DNA from: DATARH01 sp035550515
Lineage (GTDB): Bacteria > Pseudomonadota > Alphaproteobacteria > ATCC43930 > CGMCC-115725
NCBI GenBank assembly: GCA_035550515.1
Contig: DASZOZ010000062.1
Location: 8,546-72,545 of the forward strand
DNA length: 64,000 bases
Direction of reading: 5' to 3'
The notes under the pieces are model-generated. The model did no database searches. It saw only the letters and a list, made by a program, of their open reading frames with translations, and was not told where the DNA came from. Shown here one piece after another: positions 9,391-18,932 of this stretch. Position numbers and translations under genes: made by a program. The stretch's first letter is position 1, and each line of letters begins with the position of its first letter.

Positions 9391-9418
9391 TGGACAGGCC
9401 GCGGCCGGTTCCTTATAC
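9391..9418 (+). promoter_or_regulatory. sigma-70-type promoter of tRNA-Phe
   Basis: TGGACA at 9391-9396 and TTATAC at 9413-9418 are separated by 16 bases. The tRNA starts 19 bases after the -10 box, as expected for a short tRNA leader. Confidence 0.55.
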
Positions 9419-9436
9419 GTGCCCCTCCGCCAGTGC

Positions 9437-9512
<76 letters not shown>

Positions 9513-9527
9513 TTTCTTTTCAATGAC

Positions 9528-9917
9528 TTAGACGACAGGGGCGGCCTTCGGGCCGCTCTTTTTTCGCCGTGGGCTGGTTCTCGTTGCGGCGACCCGGCGT
9601 GCTGCCGCCAGCGCTGCGCGCGCCCACTCGACAAGCTCGTCAGGTTCGTCGAACAACCGTTCCGGTGCTCGCCAGAAGGAGAGGTCGATGAGTTGGCCTC
9701 CTTTCTTGTAGTTGAGCGGCGGAACGGACGCGGCTTCCGCGAAGGCCGACCGGTTGCCGTCATCGACTCGGAGGTAGAGCGTGTTCTCTGTGACCATTCC
9801 GAGCATGTATCCGTCGCAGAACATGCCGGTCTTGCCGAACATGCGCCGCGTCGTGATGCGGCCGAGCGGCGCGAGCTGCTCGCGGAGGAACTCGGCAAAG
9901 CTATTGCTGGCGACCAT
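9528..9917 (-). CDS. TfoX N-terminal domain protein
   Basis: A 129-residue protein made of one TfoX-N domain. The family core is seen as RRMFGKTGMFCDGYMLGMV, the strand TLYLRVDD, and LSFWRAPERLFDEPDEL, with a basic tail (RTSPRRKKSGPK). TfoX is a competence regulator in gammaproteobacteria, but single-domain homologues elsewhere have no proven role. ATG 9917 (MVASNS) is chosen because GGGGGC precedes it; the frame is open to 9974. The last codons lie across the terminator of the convergent tRNA-Phe gene. Confidence 0.88.
   Translation of the reverse strand: MVASNSFAEFLREQLAPLGRITTRRMFGKTGMFCDGYMLGMVTENTLYLRVDDGNRSAFAEAASVPPLNYKKGGQLIDLSFWRAPERLFDEPDELVEWARAALAAARRVAATRTSPRRKKSGPKAAPVV
9538..9564 (+). 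terminator. intrinsic terminator after tRNA-Phe
   Basis: A GC-rich stem (GCGGCC pairing with GGCCGC, extended by a G-U and a G-C pair) closes a TTCG tetraloop and is followed by six T residues. It lies 26 bases after the tRNA and overlaps the 3' end of the convergent TfoX-N gene. Confidence 0.85.
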
Positions 9918-10203
9918 GCTGCCCCCGCGTCTTCGGTCGGCGATCAGGTCATCGAATCGGGCTGCGAGCAACATCTTGTTACGGCCGATTCAATCGCCCC
10001 GAAATTTGCGTTAGCGTGAGCGATCCGCGCCGCCGGTTCGGGTTCGAGCGTGTTCGCACCGGATGCGCGCAAAGCGGTGGGCGGGCGATGCCGCTGGTCG
10101 ATTTCGGGGCCTGTCCACCGGGCGCCGGGCGCGCGCACCGGGCGCGAAAATTGGCGTTTGCCGGCAACGCCCGCAGCGCTCGTCTACAGACAGGAGGGCT
10201 CGG

Positions 10204-11616
10204 ATGGTTCGCGTCAGACAAGAGACCGACAGCCTCGGCGTCGTCGAGGTTCCCGTGGACAAGTTGTGGGGCGCGCAAACGCAGCGCTCGCTCGAGCATT
10301 TCAGTATCGGGCACGATCTGATCCCGCGCGAGATGATCACGGCGTACGCGACGCTGAAGAAAGCCGCCGCCATCGCCAATCACGCCGGTGCGCGGCTCGA
10401 CGACCGTCGCTACCAGCTGATCGTTCAGGCCTGCGACGAAATCCTCGCCGGCAGGCACCATGACATGTTCCCGCTGCATGTCTGGATGACCGGCAGCGGC
10501 ACCCAGTTCAACATGAACGTCAATGAGGTGATCGCGAACCGCTGCTGCCAGCTCGCCGGCACGCCGCTCGGCAGTCACCAGCCGGTGCATCCCAACGATC
10601 ACGTCAACATGGCACAGTCGTCCAATGACAGCTTCCCGTCCGCCATGTGCATCGCCGCCGCGGTCGCCACGAAAAACCGTCTCGTTCCCGCCGTGGCGGC
10701 CCTGCGCGACGCGATCGCGAAAAAGGCCGAAGCCTGGGACGGCATCGTCAAGATCGGCCGCACGCATATGCAGGACGCGACGCCGCTGACCTTGGGGCAG
10801 GAGTGGTCCGGTTATGCCGGCATGCTGTCCGACGATCTGGAGCGGATCGACGCGGCGCTGCGCGGCGTCTATCAACTGGCGCTGGGCGGGACGGCGGTCG
10901 GCACCGGCATCAATGCCCCGCCCGGCTTTGCCGAGGCGGCGGCGGCCGGGATCGCGCAGCTGACCGGGCTGCCGTTTGTCACCGCGCCCAACAAGTTCGC
11001 GGTCCAGGGCGCGCACGACGCGCTGGTGCAGCTTTCCGGGACGCTGCGCACGCTGGCCGTATCGCTCTACAAGATCGCCAACGACATCCGCCTGATGTCA
11101 TGCGGCCCGCGCGCCGGTTTTGCCGAGCTCGAGATACCGGAGAACGAACCCGGCTCCTCGATCATGCCCGGCAAGGTCAACCCGACCCAGTGCGAGGCTC
11201 TGACGATGATCGCCGTGCAGGTCATGGCCAACGACGTGGCCGTGGGCTTTGGCGGCGCCGGCGGCTATCTGGAGATGAATGTCTACAAGCCGTTGATGAT
11301 CTTCAACATCGCCCATTCGATCACGATCATGACCGATGGCTGCACCAATTTCCGCCGGTTCCTGGTCGAGGGCACCAGGCCGAACCTGCAGAAGATCAAC
11401 GAATCCGTCGAACGGTCGCTGATGTTGGTGACGGCGCTGTCGCCCATCATCGGCTACGACAAGGCGTCGGAGATCGCCCATTACGCGATGGACAACGACC
11501 TGACGCTGAAAGATGCCGCATTGACCCTCGGCTTTGTCGGGGAGGCCGAGTTCGACCGCGTCGTCGATCCGAAGAAGATGGTGAAACCATACGTGGCCGA
11601 CGGCGGAGCGCGTTAG
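10204..11616 (+). CDS. fumC: class II fumarate hydratase
   Basis: FumC, the iron-independent tetrameric fumarase, hydrates fumarate to L-malate in the TCA cycle. The 470-residue product has the full-length fumarase/aspartase fold with the substrate-binding segment SNDSFPSAM, the GTAVGTGIN loop, and the family signature GSSIMPGKVNP around residue 320. ATG 10204 follows CAGGAGGG at ideal spacing; the open frame upstream to 10063 has no coding character. The 286-base space to the divergent TfoX-N gene holds no further gene that I can support. The gene is convergent with the GMC oxidoreductase, 7 bases apart. Confidence 0.97.
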   Translation: MVRVRQETDSLGVVEVPVDKLWGAQTQRSLEHFSIGHDLIPREMITAYATLKKAAAIANHAGARLDDRRYQLIVQACDEILAGRHHDMFPLHVWMTGSGTQFNMNVNEVIANRCCQLAGTPLGSHQPVHPNDHVNMAQSSNDSFPSAMCIAAAVATKNRLVPAVAALRDAIAKKAEAWDGIVKIGRTHMQDATPLTLGQEWSGYAGMLSDDLERIDAALRGVYQLALGGTAVGTGINAPPGFAEAAAAGIAQLTGLPFVTAPNKFAVQGAHDALVQLSGTLRTLAVSLYKIANDIRLMSCGPRAGFAELEIPENEPGSSIMPGKVNPTQCEALTMIAVQVMANDVAVGFGGAGGYLEMNVYKPLMIFNIAHSITIMTDGCTNFRRFLVEGTRPNLQKINESVERSLMLVTALSPIIGYDKASEIAHYAMDNDLTLKDAALTLGFVGEAEFDRVVDPKKMVKPYVADGGAR

Positions 11617-11623
11617 GGGATCG

Positions 11624-13225
11624 TCACGCCGACGCTTTCAGCACCATGTCGGCGGCTTTTTCGCCGATCATGATCGAGGGCGCATTGGTGTTCCCCGAGG
11701 TCAGCGTCGGCATGATCGAGGCGTCGGCGACGCGCAGGCCGGCGATGCCGTGCACCCGCAGCTGCGCGTCGACCACCGCCATCGGGTCGGAGCCCATCTT
11801 GCAGGTGCCGACCGGGTGGTAGGTGGTTTCCGCCGCCGCCTTGACCCAGTCGATGATCTCGTCGTCGCTCTGCCGGTCGGGGCCGGGGGCGATCTCGGTC
11901 ACTTGCAGCGGCGCCATCGCCGGCGCGGTCATGATCGACCGGGCGATGCGGATCGCCTTGACGGTCAGCTCGGCATCGGGCGGCGCGGAGAGGAAGTTGA
12001 AGTTGATCGCCGGCGGCCGGTGCGGGTCGGCGGCGGTGATGTGGATGTGGCCCTTGCTCTCCGGCCGCATCGGATGCGCGTAGCAGGTGAAGCCGGACTG
12101 CTTGGCGATGCGCGGGCCTTTCGGGCCGGGCACGGTCAGCATCGGCACCCAGCCGAGCAGCAGGTCCGGCGCTTCCAGCCCTTCGCGGGAGAACACGAAG
12201 GCGCGCATCGGCGCGCCGACGCTGGCGAGAAACCCCTTGCGGAACAAGGCGTAGCGCATCGCCTGGTAGACCATGCCGAGACCGCGGGCGCGGTCGTTGT
12301 TGGTGATGCCCCGCTTGCCGACATGCCAGCGGGTGCGCGGCGCGTAATGGTCGCGCAGGTTTTCGCCGACGCCCGGCAGCGCCTGGCGCACCGCGATGCC
12401 GAGCGCCTGGAGCCGCTCGGGCTGGCCGATGCCGGATAGCTCCAGCAATTGCGGCGAGTTGATCGTGCCGCCGCACACCACGACCTCGCGCCCGGCCCGG
12501 GCCTCGCGCGTTTCATCGCCGACCGAATAGCGCACGCCGGTACAGCGCTGCCCCTCGAAGGTGAGGGATTGGGCCAGCGCCCCGGTCTCGATGCGCAGGT
12601 TCTGCCGGTGGCGGATCGGGTCGAGATAGGCGCGGGCGGTGCTCTGGCGGCGGCCGCGGGCGATCGTCGCCTGGCTCATCACGATGCCGTCCTGTCGGGC
12701 GCCGTTATAGTCGGGATTGTGGCGGATGCCGACTTGCGCCGCGGCCCGGATCAGCGCCTGGAAGATCGGCTCGCGCGGCTCGGGGTTGGTGACGCGCAGC
12801 GGGCCGTCGCGGCCGTGGAACGCGTCGTCGCCGCCGCCTTCATAGCTCTCCATGCGCTTGAAGAAGGGCAGCACCTCGGCATAGCTCCAGCCCTGGTTGC
12901 CCATCTGCGCCCAGGTGTCGAAGTCCTGCGCCTGGCCGCGCACAAAGGCCATGCCGTTGATCGAGCTGGAGCCGCCGAGCAGCTTGCCGCGCGGCACGGG
13001 GATGCGGCGGCCGTTGGTGTTGGCCTCGGGCTCGGCGGAATACAGCCAGTTGGCGGCGGGGTTGGTGATCAGCCGCGCCGAGCCGACCGGGATGAAAGAC
13101 CACGGGTGGCTCGCCCGCCCGGCTTCGAGCAGCAGCACCTTCTGGCGCGGGTCGGCCGACAGCCGATACGCCACCGCCGCACCGGCCGACCCGGCGCCGA
13201 CGACGATGTAGTCATAGGTTTCCAT
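11624..13225 (-). CDS. GMC family FAD-dependent oxidoreductase (choline/alcohol dehydrogenase type)
   Basis: A 533-residue flavoprotein of the glucose-methanol-choline family, which oxidises alcohols. The dinucleotide motif VVGAGSAGAAVAYRL is at the N-terminus, the GMC signature 1 region PRGKLLGGSSSINGM is near residue 80, signature 2 (GGTINSPQLLELSGIG) near residue 255, and the active-site His/Asn pair falls in YHPVGTCKMG and SGNTNAP near the C-terminus. All catalytic positions are present. No betaine aldehyde dehydrogenase or BetI is nearby, so a choline role is not supported; the alcohol substrate is unknown. It lies downstream of the RND efflux genes on the same strand, separated by a fossil gene fragment. 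Confidence 0.95.
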   Translation of the reverse strand: METYDYIVVGAGSAGAAVAYRLSADPRQKVLLLEAGRASHPWSFIPVGSARLITNPAANWLYSAEPEANTNGRRIPVPRGKLLGGSSSINGMAFVRGQAQDFDTWAQMGNQGWSYAEVLPFFKRMESYEGGGDDAFHGRDGPLRVTNPEPREPIFQALIRAAAQVGIRHNPDYNGARQDGIVMSQATIARGRRQSTARAYLDPIRHRQNLRIETGALAQSLTFEGQRCTGVRYSVGDETREARAGREVVVCGGTINSPQLLELSGIGQPERLQALGIAVRQALPGVGENLRDHYAPRTRWHVGKRGITNNDRARGLGMVYQAMRYALFRKGFLASVGAPMRAFVFSREGLEAPDLLLGWVPMLTVPGPKGPRIAKQSGFTCYAHPMRPESKGHIHITAADPHRPPAINFNFLSAPPDAELTVKAIRIARSIMTAPAMAPLQVTEIAPGPDRQSDDEIIDWVKAAAETTYHPVGTCKMGSDPMAVVDAQLRVHGIAGLRVADASIMPTLTSGNTNAPSIMIGEKAADMVLKASA

Positions 13226-13247
13226 CTTCCCGGCCCCCTCGCACGCG

Positions 13248-13381
13248 TCACCCGAATGCCGCGATGACCGTCTCGGTCGATAGTATGCGGCTGTCTTCGG
13301 GATATTCGATGAATTCCGCGCAGGCCAGATAGAAGCGTTTGGCGCGCTCGTCCGCCGTATGGATCAGCGGCGCGCCGGCAA
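13248..13381 (-). pseudogene. remnant of a GNAT acetyltransferase C-terminus (toxin-like)
   Basis: On the minus strand, just after the RND gene stop, a second frame reads about 45 residues to a TGA at 13248-13250: HTADERAKRFYLA, EFIEYPEDSR and ETVIAAFG are recognisable. This resembles the end of GNAT acetyltransferases of the type found as toxins beside DUF1778 antitoxins (pattern DERAxxFYxxxGF...PxxxxTLFLPxxTI). No ATG, GTG or TTG start exists in the frame, and the acetyl-CoA-binding half is missing. The LFLP segment is also altered. I read it as a decayed fragment. Family assignment is from memory of the motif. Confidence 0.5.
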
Positions 13382-16300
13382 TCAGTTGGCGACCTCGTGA
13401 TGCGCCGCGGTGTGGTCGGCGGGCGGGCGCTCTTTCGGGCGGCTCGAAGGCCGCAGCCGCTCACGGATCGACTGGAAGAACACGTAAAGCGGCGGGACGG
13501 CGAAGATGCCGACAAACGACGCCATGATCATCCCGCCGAACACCGGGGTGCCGACATCGCGCCGCGCCAGCTGCGACGCGCCGGCCGCCACCACCAGCGG
13601 GTAGAGCCCGAGGATGAAGGCGAACGACGTCATCATCACCGGGCGGAAGCGGTCGCGCGCGCCCTGGACCGCCGCCTCGATCAGCGGTGTGCCGTGCTCG
13701 CGCCGCTCCTTCGCGAATTCGACGATCAGGATGCCGTTCTTGGCGGCGAGACCGATCAGCACGACCATGCCGATCTGGGCATAGAGATCGAGCGTCAGAT
13801 GCGTCAGCACGATCGCGCCGACCGAGCCGAGGATGCCGATCGCCACCGACAGCAGCACCGGCACCGGGATCGTCCAGCTCTCGTACAACGCGACCAGGAA
13901 CAGATAGGCGAACAAGACCGCGAAGCCGAGGATGATCCCGGTCTTGCCTTCGGCGCGCTTTTCCTGGAACGCGGTGTCGGTCCACTCGCCGGCATAGCCT
14001 TGCGGCAGCGTCGCCGCCGCGACCTTCTCCATCGCCGCCAGCGCCTGTCCGGACGAGACGCCCGGCGCCGGCGCCCCTTGCACCGTGACGGCGCGCAGAT
14101 TGTTGTAGCGGATCAGCGCCGGCGGGCCGACCTGAACCTTGGCGTCGGCCAGGCTGCGCAGCGGCACCATCTTGCCTTCGTTGTTTTTCACATTGATGCG
14201 GAAGATGTCGTCGATGTTGGTGCGGTCCTGCGCCTCGGCCTGCACCTGGACCTGCCAGGTCCGGCCGAACAGGTTGAAGTTGTTGACGAAATAGCCGCCG
14301 AGCGAGGCTTGCAGGGCCTGGAACACATTGCTTAGCTGGACGCCGAGGATTTGCACCTTGTCGCGGTCGATATTGAGGTAGATCGACGGGTTGGTGGCAG
14401 AGAAGGTGCTGAACACGCGCTGCAGATCGGGGTTCTGATTGGCGGCGACGACCAGGCCTCGCAGCACCTGCGCCAGCGCCTGCGGGCTGCCGCCGCGCAG
14501 GTCTTCCAGGACATAGGTAAAGCCGCCGCCGGTGCCGAGACCGATGATCGGCGGCGGCGCCAGGGGCAGCACGTTCCCGCCGGGTATCTGGCGAAATTTT
14601 CGTGCGAGCCGCGCCATGATCGCATTGGCGGCGTCGGCTCTGCCTTTGCGTTCGTCGAACGGCTTCAACGTGACGACGATAAAGCCGGCGTTCGGCTGCG
14701 AGTAGTTGTCGATGAAATTGAGGCCGACGACCGAGGTGTAATCGGCGATCGCCTCCTCGCCCTTGAGCGCCTGTTCCGCCTGCTGCACGACCCCCAGGGT
14801 GCGCCCTACCGACGCGCCGCCGGGGAGCTGCACCACGACGAAGAACGCGCCCTGGTCGTCCTCGGGCAAGAAGCCGGTCGGCGTCACCTTGAGCAGCCCG
14901 CCGGTCGCGGCCCCGGCGACGACCACCATCACCAGGCCGATGATCGCCAGCCGCACGATCCGGGCGACCGCCGCGCCGTAAGCGTCGCGCACCCGGTCGA
15001 TCGTGCGCATCACAAAGCCGATCGGTCCGCGGCGCGGCCCGTGATGCGGCCGCAGAAAGACGCCGCACAGGGCCGGCGACAGGGTCAGCGCGTTGATCGC
15101 CGAGAGGAACATCGATACCGCGACGGTCACCGCGAACTGCCGGAACAGCTCGCCGGAAATCCCGGGGATGAACGCCACCGGCACAAAGACCGAGAGCAGC
15201 ACCAGGGTAATGGCGATGATCGGCGCGGTGATCTCGGTCATCGCCAGCTTGACGGCCTCGGGGGCCGACAGCTCGGGATGCTCCTCCATCACCCGCTCGA
15301 CATTCTCGACGACGACGATCGCGTCATCGACGACGATGCCGATCGCCAGCACCACCGCGAGCAGCGAGACGGTGTTCGCCGAATAGCCGATCGCATTGAG
15401 CACGATGAACGTGCCGATCAGGCTGACCGGGACCGCCATCGTCGGAATGAGCGTCGCGCGGAAGCTGCCGAGGAACAGGTAGACCACGATCACGACCAGC
15501 ACGAACGCCTCGATCAGCGTCTTCTGCACCTCGTGGATCGTCGCGGTGACAAAGGCGGTCGGGTCGTAGGTGACCCGCCATCTGAGGTCGGGCGGGAACC
15601 GCTTCGCCAGCTCGCCGATCTGCGCCTTGACCGCGTTGAGCGTCTTGATCGCGTTGGCGCCGGGCGTCTGATAGATCGCGATCGCCGCCGCCGGCCCGCC
15701 GTTGATGCGGGTCTCGCGGTCCATGTTGTTGGCGCCCAGCTCCAGCCGCGCGACATCGCCCAGCCGCAGCACCGAGCCGTCCGGATTGGTGCGGATGACG
15801 ATGTTGGCGAATTCCTCGACGGTGGTGAGACGCCCCTTGGTCGAGATGTTGAGCTGCAGTTGCTGGTCTTTCGAGATCGGCCGCGCGCCGATGCGGCCGA
15901 CCGCGGCCTGGACGTTCTGCGACTGGATCGCGTTGATGATGTCGCCGGTGGTCAGGTTGAGCCCGGTCAGCGCGTCGGTTTTGACCCAGGCGCGCATCGC
16001 ATAATCCTGCGGCCCCCACAGCACGGCGTCGCCGACGCCCGGCGTGCTCTTGATCCGGTCCAGCAGGTTGATCGTGACGTAGTTCGACAGGAACAGCGAA
16101 TCGTAGGTGTGGTTCGGCGAATCGAGTGCGATGACGCCGAGCAGCGCCGAGGATTTCTTTTTGACCGTCACGCCCTGCTTGGTCACGTCCGAAGGCAGGC
16201 TCGACAAGGCGACCTGCACGCGGTTGTTGACGTTGACGGTGTTGATGTCCGGGTCGGTGCCGAGCTCGAACGAGCAGAGCAGCGAGTAGCTGCCGTCGTC

Positions 16301-16552
16301 GCCGCTGACGCTCTTCATGTAGATCATCTTGTCGACGCCGACGACCTGCGCCTCGATCGGCTGCGCCACCGTCGCGTCGACGACGGCGGAATTGGCGCCC
16401 GGATATGTCGTGGACACCTGGACCTGGGGCGGCACGATGTCCGGGTACTGCGCCAGCGGGATCACGAACAGCGACAGCAACCCGGCGATCGTCGTCACCA
16501 GGGCGATGACGATCGCCAGCCGCGGGCGGTCGACAAAAATTGCGGACAACAT
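13382..16552 (-). CDS. RND multidrug efflux transporter, inner-membrane subunit (AcrB/MexB type)
   Basis: A 1056-residue proton-driven hydrophobe/amphiphile efflux pump subunit. The N-terminus (FVDRPRLAIVIALV) is the first membrane helix, followed by a periplasmic porter domain (ISTKGRL region), helices 2-6 with AIGIVVDDAIVVVENVERVM carrying the proton-relay aspartates, a second porter domain, and the C-terminal helices with GLAAKNGILIVEFA. Length matches the HAE1 family. It starts four bases after its membrane fusion partner ends, so the two genes form one transcription unit; no outer-membrane channel gene follows. The product ends in a short basic cytoplasmic tail. Confidence 0.96.
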   Translation of the reverse strand: MLSAIFVDRPRLAIVIALVTTIAGLLSLFVIPLAQYPDIVPPQVQVSTTYPGANSAVVDATVAQPIEAQVVGVDKMIYMKSVSGDDGSYSLLCSFELGTDPDINTVNVNNRVQVALSSLPSDVTKQGVTVKKKSSALLGVIALDSPNHTYDSLFLSNYVTINLLDRIKSTPGVGDAVLWGPQDYAMRAWVKTDALTGLNLTTGDIINAIQSQNVQAAVGRIGARPISKDQQLQLNISTKGRLTTVEEFANIVIRTNPDGSVLRLGDVARLELGANNMDRETRINGGPAAAIAIYQTPGANAIKTLNAVKAQIGELAKRFPPDLRWRVTYDPTAFVTATIHEVQKTLIEAFVLVVIVVYLFLGSFRATLIPTMAVPVSLIGTFIVLNAIGYSANTVSLLAVVLAIGIVVDDAIVVVENVERVMEEHPELSAPEAVKLAMTEITAPIIAITLVLLSVFVPVAFIPGISGELFRQFAVTVAVSMFLSAINALTLSPALCGVFLRPHHGPRRGPIGFVMRTIDRVRDAYGAAVARIVRLAIIGLVMVVVAGAATGGLLKVTPTGFLPEDDQGAFFVVVQLPGGASVGRTLGVVQQAEQALKGEEAIADYTSVVGLNFIDNYSQPNAGFIVVTLKPFDERKGRADAANAIMARLARKFRQIPGGNVLPLAPPPIIGLGTGGGFTYVLEDLRGGSPQALAQVLRGLVVAANQNPDLQRVFSTFSATNPSIYLNIDRDKVQILGVQLSNVFQALQASLGGYFVNNFNLFGRTWQVQVQAEAQDRTNIDDIFRINVKNNEGKMVPLRSLADAKVQVGPPALIRYNNLRAVTVQGAPAPGVSSGQALAAMEKVAAATLPQGYAGEWTDTAFQEKRAEGKTGIILGFAVLFAYLFLVALYESWTIPVPVLLSVAIGILGSVGAIVLTHLTLDLYAQIGMVVLIGLAAKNGILIVEFAKERREHGTPLIEAAVQGARDRFRPVMMTSFAFILGLYPLVVAAGASQLARRDVGTPVFGGMIMASFVGIFAVPPLYVFFQSIRERLRPSSRPKERPPADHTAAHHEVAN

Positions 16553-16556
16553 GGCG

Positions 16557-17660
16557 TCAGCTGCGGTTGAGCGTCGAAGGCATCGGCCTGGCCTGGACGG
16601 GCGACCCCGGCCGCAGGGTCTGCGTCCCTTCGACGATGACCAGCTCGCCGCCTTTGAGGCCTTCGCTGATCACGATATCCTCGCCGTCCGCCCCGCCGGT
16701 CTTGACCCGGCGGATCTCGGCCTTGCCGTTATCGACGATAAAGACGTAAAGCCCCTGCTGGTCGGTGATCAGCGCCGCCTGGGGGATGACGATCTGCTCC
16801 TGCGGCTTCTTGGCTTCGAGGTTGACCGTGACCAGCTGGCCGTCGATCAGGCTGCCCTTCGGGTTGGGGAAGACCGCGCGCACCTCGACCGTATCGGTCG
16901 ATTTGTCGACTGTGACGCCGACAAAGTCGATCTTGCCGATCTCGCCGTAGCTGGTGTTGTCGGAGAATTTCAGGTTGACCTTGATGTTGCCGACGTCGAC
17001 CGGATGGTCGGGGTCTTGGGCCCGCATGATCGCGCGCTGGCTCACCGGAAAGAGCACATAGGTCGGGTCGACGCTGACGATCGTCGTCAGCACGCCGCTG
17101 TCGGGGCTGACCACGTTGCCCTTGGTGATCAGCGTGCGCCCGATCTTGCCGGTGATCGGCGAGGTGATGTCGGTGTAGCCGAGATTGATCTGCGCCGCTT
17201 CGAGATTGGCCTGATCGACAAGGATTTTGGCGTCGGCGTCGCGGTCCGCGGTCAGCGCCTGGTCGCGCGCGACCACCGTGCCGGCGTTGGTTTTCATCAA
17301 ATCCTCGGCGCGCTGATACTGGATCGCGGTCAGGAGCTTGTTGGCCTTGGCCGAGGCCAGGGCGCCGGAAGCCTGGTCGACCGCGGCCTGAAACTGGTCC
17401 TTCTCGATCTGGTAGAGCTTCTGGTTCTCCTTGACCATGTCGCCTTCGGTGAACAGCACCTGGTCGAGAAAGCCGGTGACCCGCGCCCGGATGTCGACGC
17501 GGTTGATCGCCTGCACGCGCCCGACGAAATCGGCGTTGCGCGCGACCGGCTTGCGCTCGGCCGGCACCGTGCCGACCGGCACCGCCGTCGGCGGCGGTTG
17601 CTGCGCCAGGGCCGAGGCCGCCAGCCAGCAACTGAAGAAAGCTGCCGCCACCGCACGCAT
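16557..17660 (-). CDS. RND efflux membrane fusion protein (AcrA/MexA type)
   Basis: The periplasmic adaptor that links the RND pump to an outer-membrane channel, 367 residues. A signal sequence of about 20 residues ends at ALAQQ without a clear lipobox cysteine. The lipoyl-like half motifs flank an alpha-hairpin (GRVQAINRVDIRARVTGFL at about residues 45-65 and LGYTDITSPITGKIG around residue 155), followed by beta-barrel and membrane-proximal domains. ATG 17660 is preceded by GGAGGGG at good spacing; the upstream extension to 17756 is not needed. No TetR-type regulator lies upstream. Confidence 0.95.
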   Translation of the reverse strand: MRAVAAAFFSCWLAASALAQQPPPTAVPVGTVPAERKPVARNADFVGRVQAINRVDIRARVTGFLDQVLFTEGDMVKENQKLYQIEKDQFQAAVDQASGALASAKANKLLTAIQYQRAEDLMKTNAGTVVARDQALTADRDADAKILVDQANLEAAQINLGYTDITSPITGKIGRTLITKGNVVSPDSGVLTTIVSVDPTYVLFPVSQRAIMRAQDPDHPVDVGNIKVNLKFSDNTSYGEIGKIDFVGVTVDKSTDTVEVRAVFPNPKGSLIDGQLVTVNLEAKKPQEQIVIPQAALITDQQGLYVFIVDNGKAEIRRVKTGGADGEDIVISEGLKGGELVIVEGTQTLRPGSPVQARPMPSTLNRS

Positions 17661-17781
17661 CGTCCCCTCCTGCCCCACGCCCCGCCGCGTCATCGCCCAT
17701 CGTGGAGGCAATCGTGCCGCCGCGCGAGCGAAAATCTCCGGGTCCACTATCATCATTTCGGGTGACGCGCCCGTGTAGGTC

Positions 17782-18924
17782 TCACACCGCCTCTTCTTCC
17801 TTGATCCAGGCGGCGAGCAGCTCCCAGATCACGGCGAGGAGGATCGGCCCGAGGAAGACGCCGGTAATCCCGTAGGCGAGGGTGCCGCCGATGACGCCGA
17901 TCAGAATCACCAGCATCGGCGTCTTCAGACCCCGCCCCATCACAAAGGGACGCAAAATGTTATCGATCAGCGCGACCGGCACCATGTAGATCGTGAACAG
18001 GATCACCGCGGTCGGCGCCATCGTGAACCATGCCCAGATGATCAGCGGGATCAGGATGATCCCGGCGCCGATCTGGATGATCCCGAAGATCAGCACGCCT
18101 GAGGTGATCAGACTGGTGCCGGGCACGTGCGCGACCGCCAGCCCGATCCCGGCGAGCAATGCCTGCAGCGCCGAGATGCCGACCACGCCGCGCGACACCG
18201 TACGGATCGTCGCGCCGGCAAGCGCGACGAATTCCTCGCCGCGCCGCAGGGCCAGCCGTCCCGACAGTCGGTTGATCGCCGCGACCAGCGTCGGCGCGGG
18301 CGAGAACAGAAAGCCGGCGATGATGATCGCGGCGAAGAACATCAGGATCGCCGCACCGGCATTGGCGGCGAGCAGCAGGAAGTTGCCGGCCAGGGGTTTC
18401 AGCAACGGGACGAATTGCGCCGCCGCCGCTTCCAGATTGGTCGAGGCCAGTTCGAGGAAGTCATAGAGCTGGCGGCCGAACAGCGGCCATTCCTTGATGC
18501 TTTCCGGCGGCGCCGGCAGCGACAGCGCCGCCAGGTCGAGATGTTCGGAAATCCCCCGGACGCTCTCGATCAGGTCGAGCACCAGCCAGCTTGCCGGGCC
18601 GATGACGACCACCAGGCTGATTAGCGTCACCACCGCCGCCGCCACATGACGGCGGTTGCCGAGCCAGCGCGACAGGCGCTCGAACACCGGGTAAAGCGCG
18701 ACCGTCAGGATCACGCTCCAGATCACCACCGTAATGAAGGGCTGGATCAGAACGAAGGAGGCGTAGAGCAGCAGCGCCAGCGCCCCGAAACGCAGGCCGA
18801 TCTCAAGCAGGTTCTGCTCGTGCCGGTCGAGCTCCGGGAGCGGCGCCGCGGGCTCGGCCGCGGGGCTGGGATCGGCCGGGCGGCGTCGCCGGCTCGGTGC
18901 GGTGCGTTGCTCCGGGGCCGCCAT
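17782..18924 (-). CDS. AI-2E family transporter (PerM-like membrane protein)
   Basis: A 380-residue inner-membrane protein of the AI-2E/PerM exporter family, with about eight hydrophobic segments. A Pro/Ala-rich cytoplasmic head of about 40 residues precedes the first helix. The C-terminal family core is seen in IPLIIWAWF, DNILRPFVMGRGLKTPMLV and GVIGGTLAYGITGVFLGPI. Members were linked to autoinducer-2 export or sodium/proton exchange, and the substrate here is unknown. ATG 18924 follows AGGAGC. It starts eight bases after the ppk2 stop, so both are likely co-transcribed. A paralogue lies at 27.7-28.8 kb. Confidence 0.92.
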   Translation of the reverse strand: MAAPEQRTAPSRRRRPADPSPAAEPAAPLPELDRHEQNLLEIGLRFGALALLLYASFVLIQPFITVVIWSVILTVALYPVFERLSRWLGNRRHVAAAVVTLISLVVVIGPASWLVLDLIESVRGISEHLDLAALSLPAPPESIKEWPLFGRQLYDFLELASTNLEAAAAQFVPLLKPLAGNFLLLAANAGAAILMFFAAIIIAGFLFSPAPTLVAAINRLSGRLALRRGEEFVALAGATIRTVSRGVVGISALQALLAGIGLAVAHVPGTSLITSGVLIFGIIQIGAGIILIPLIIWAWFTMAPTAVILFTIYMVPVALIDNILRPFVMGRGLKTPMLVILIGVIGGTLAYGITGVFLGPILLAVIWELLAAWIKEEEAV

Positions 18925-18932
18925 GCAAGCTC

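Noticed and set aside
14351..16570. 739-codon plus-strand frame across the RND pump gene
   Set aside because: Antisense shadow of the RND gene; low-complexity His/Asp/Arg composition and no motif.
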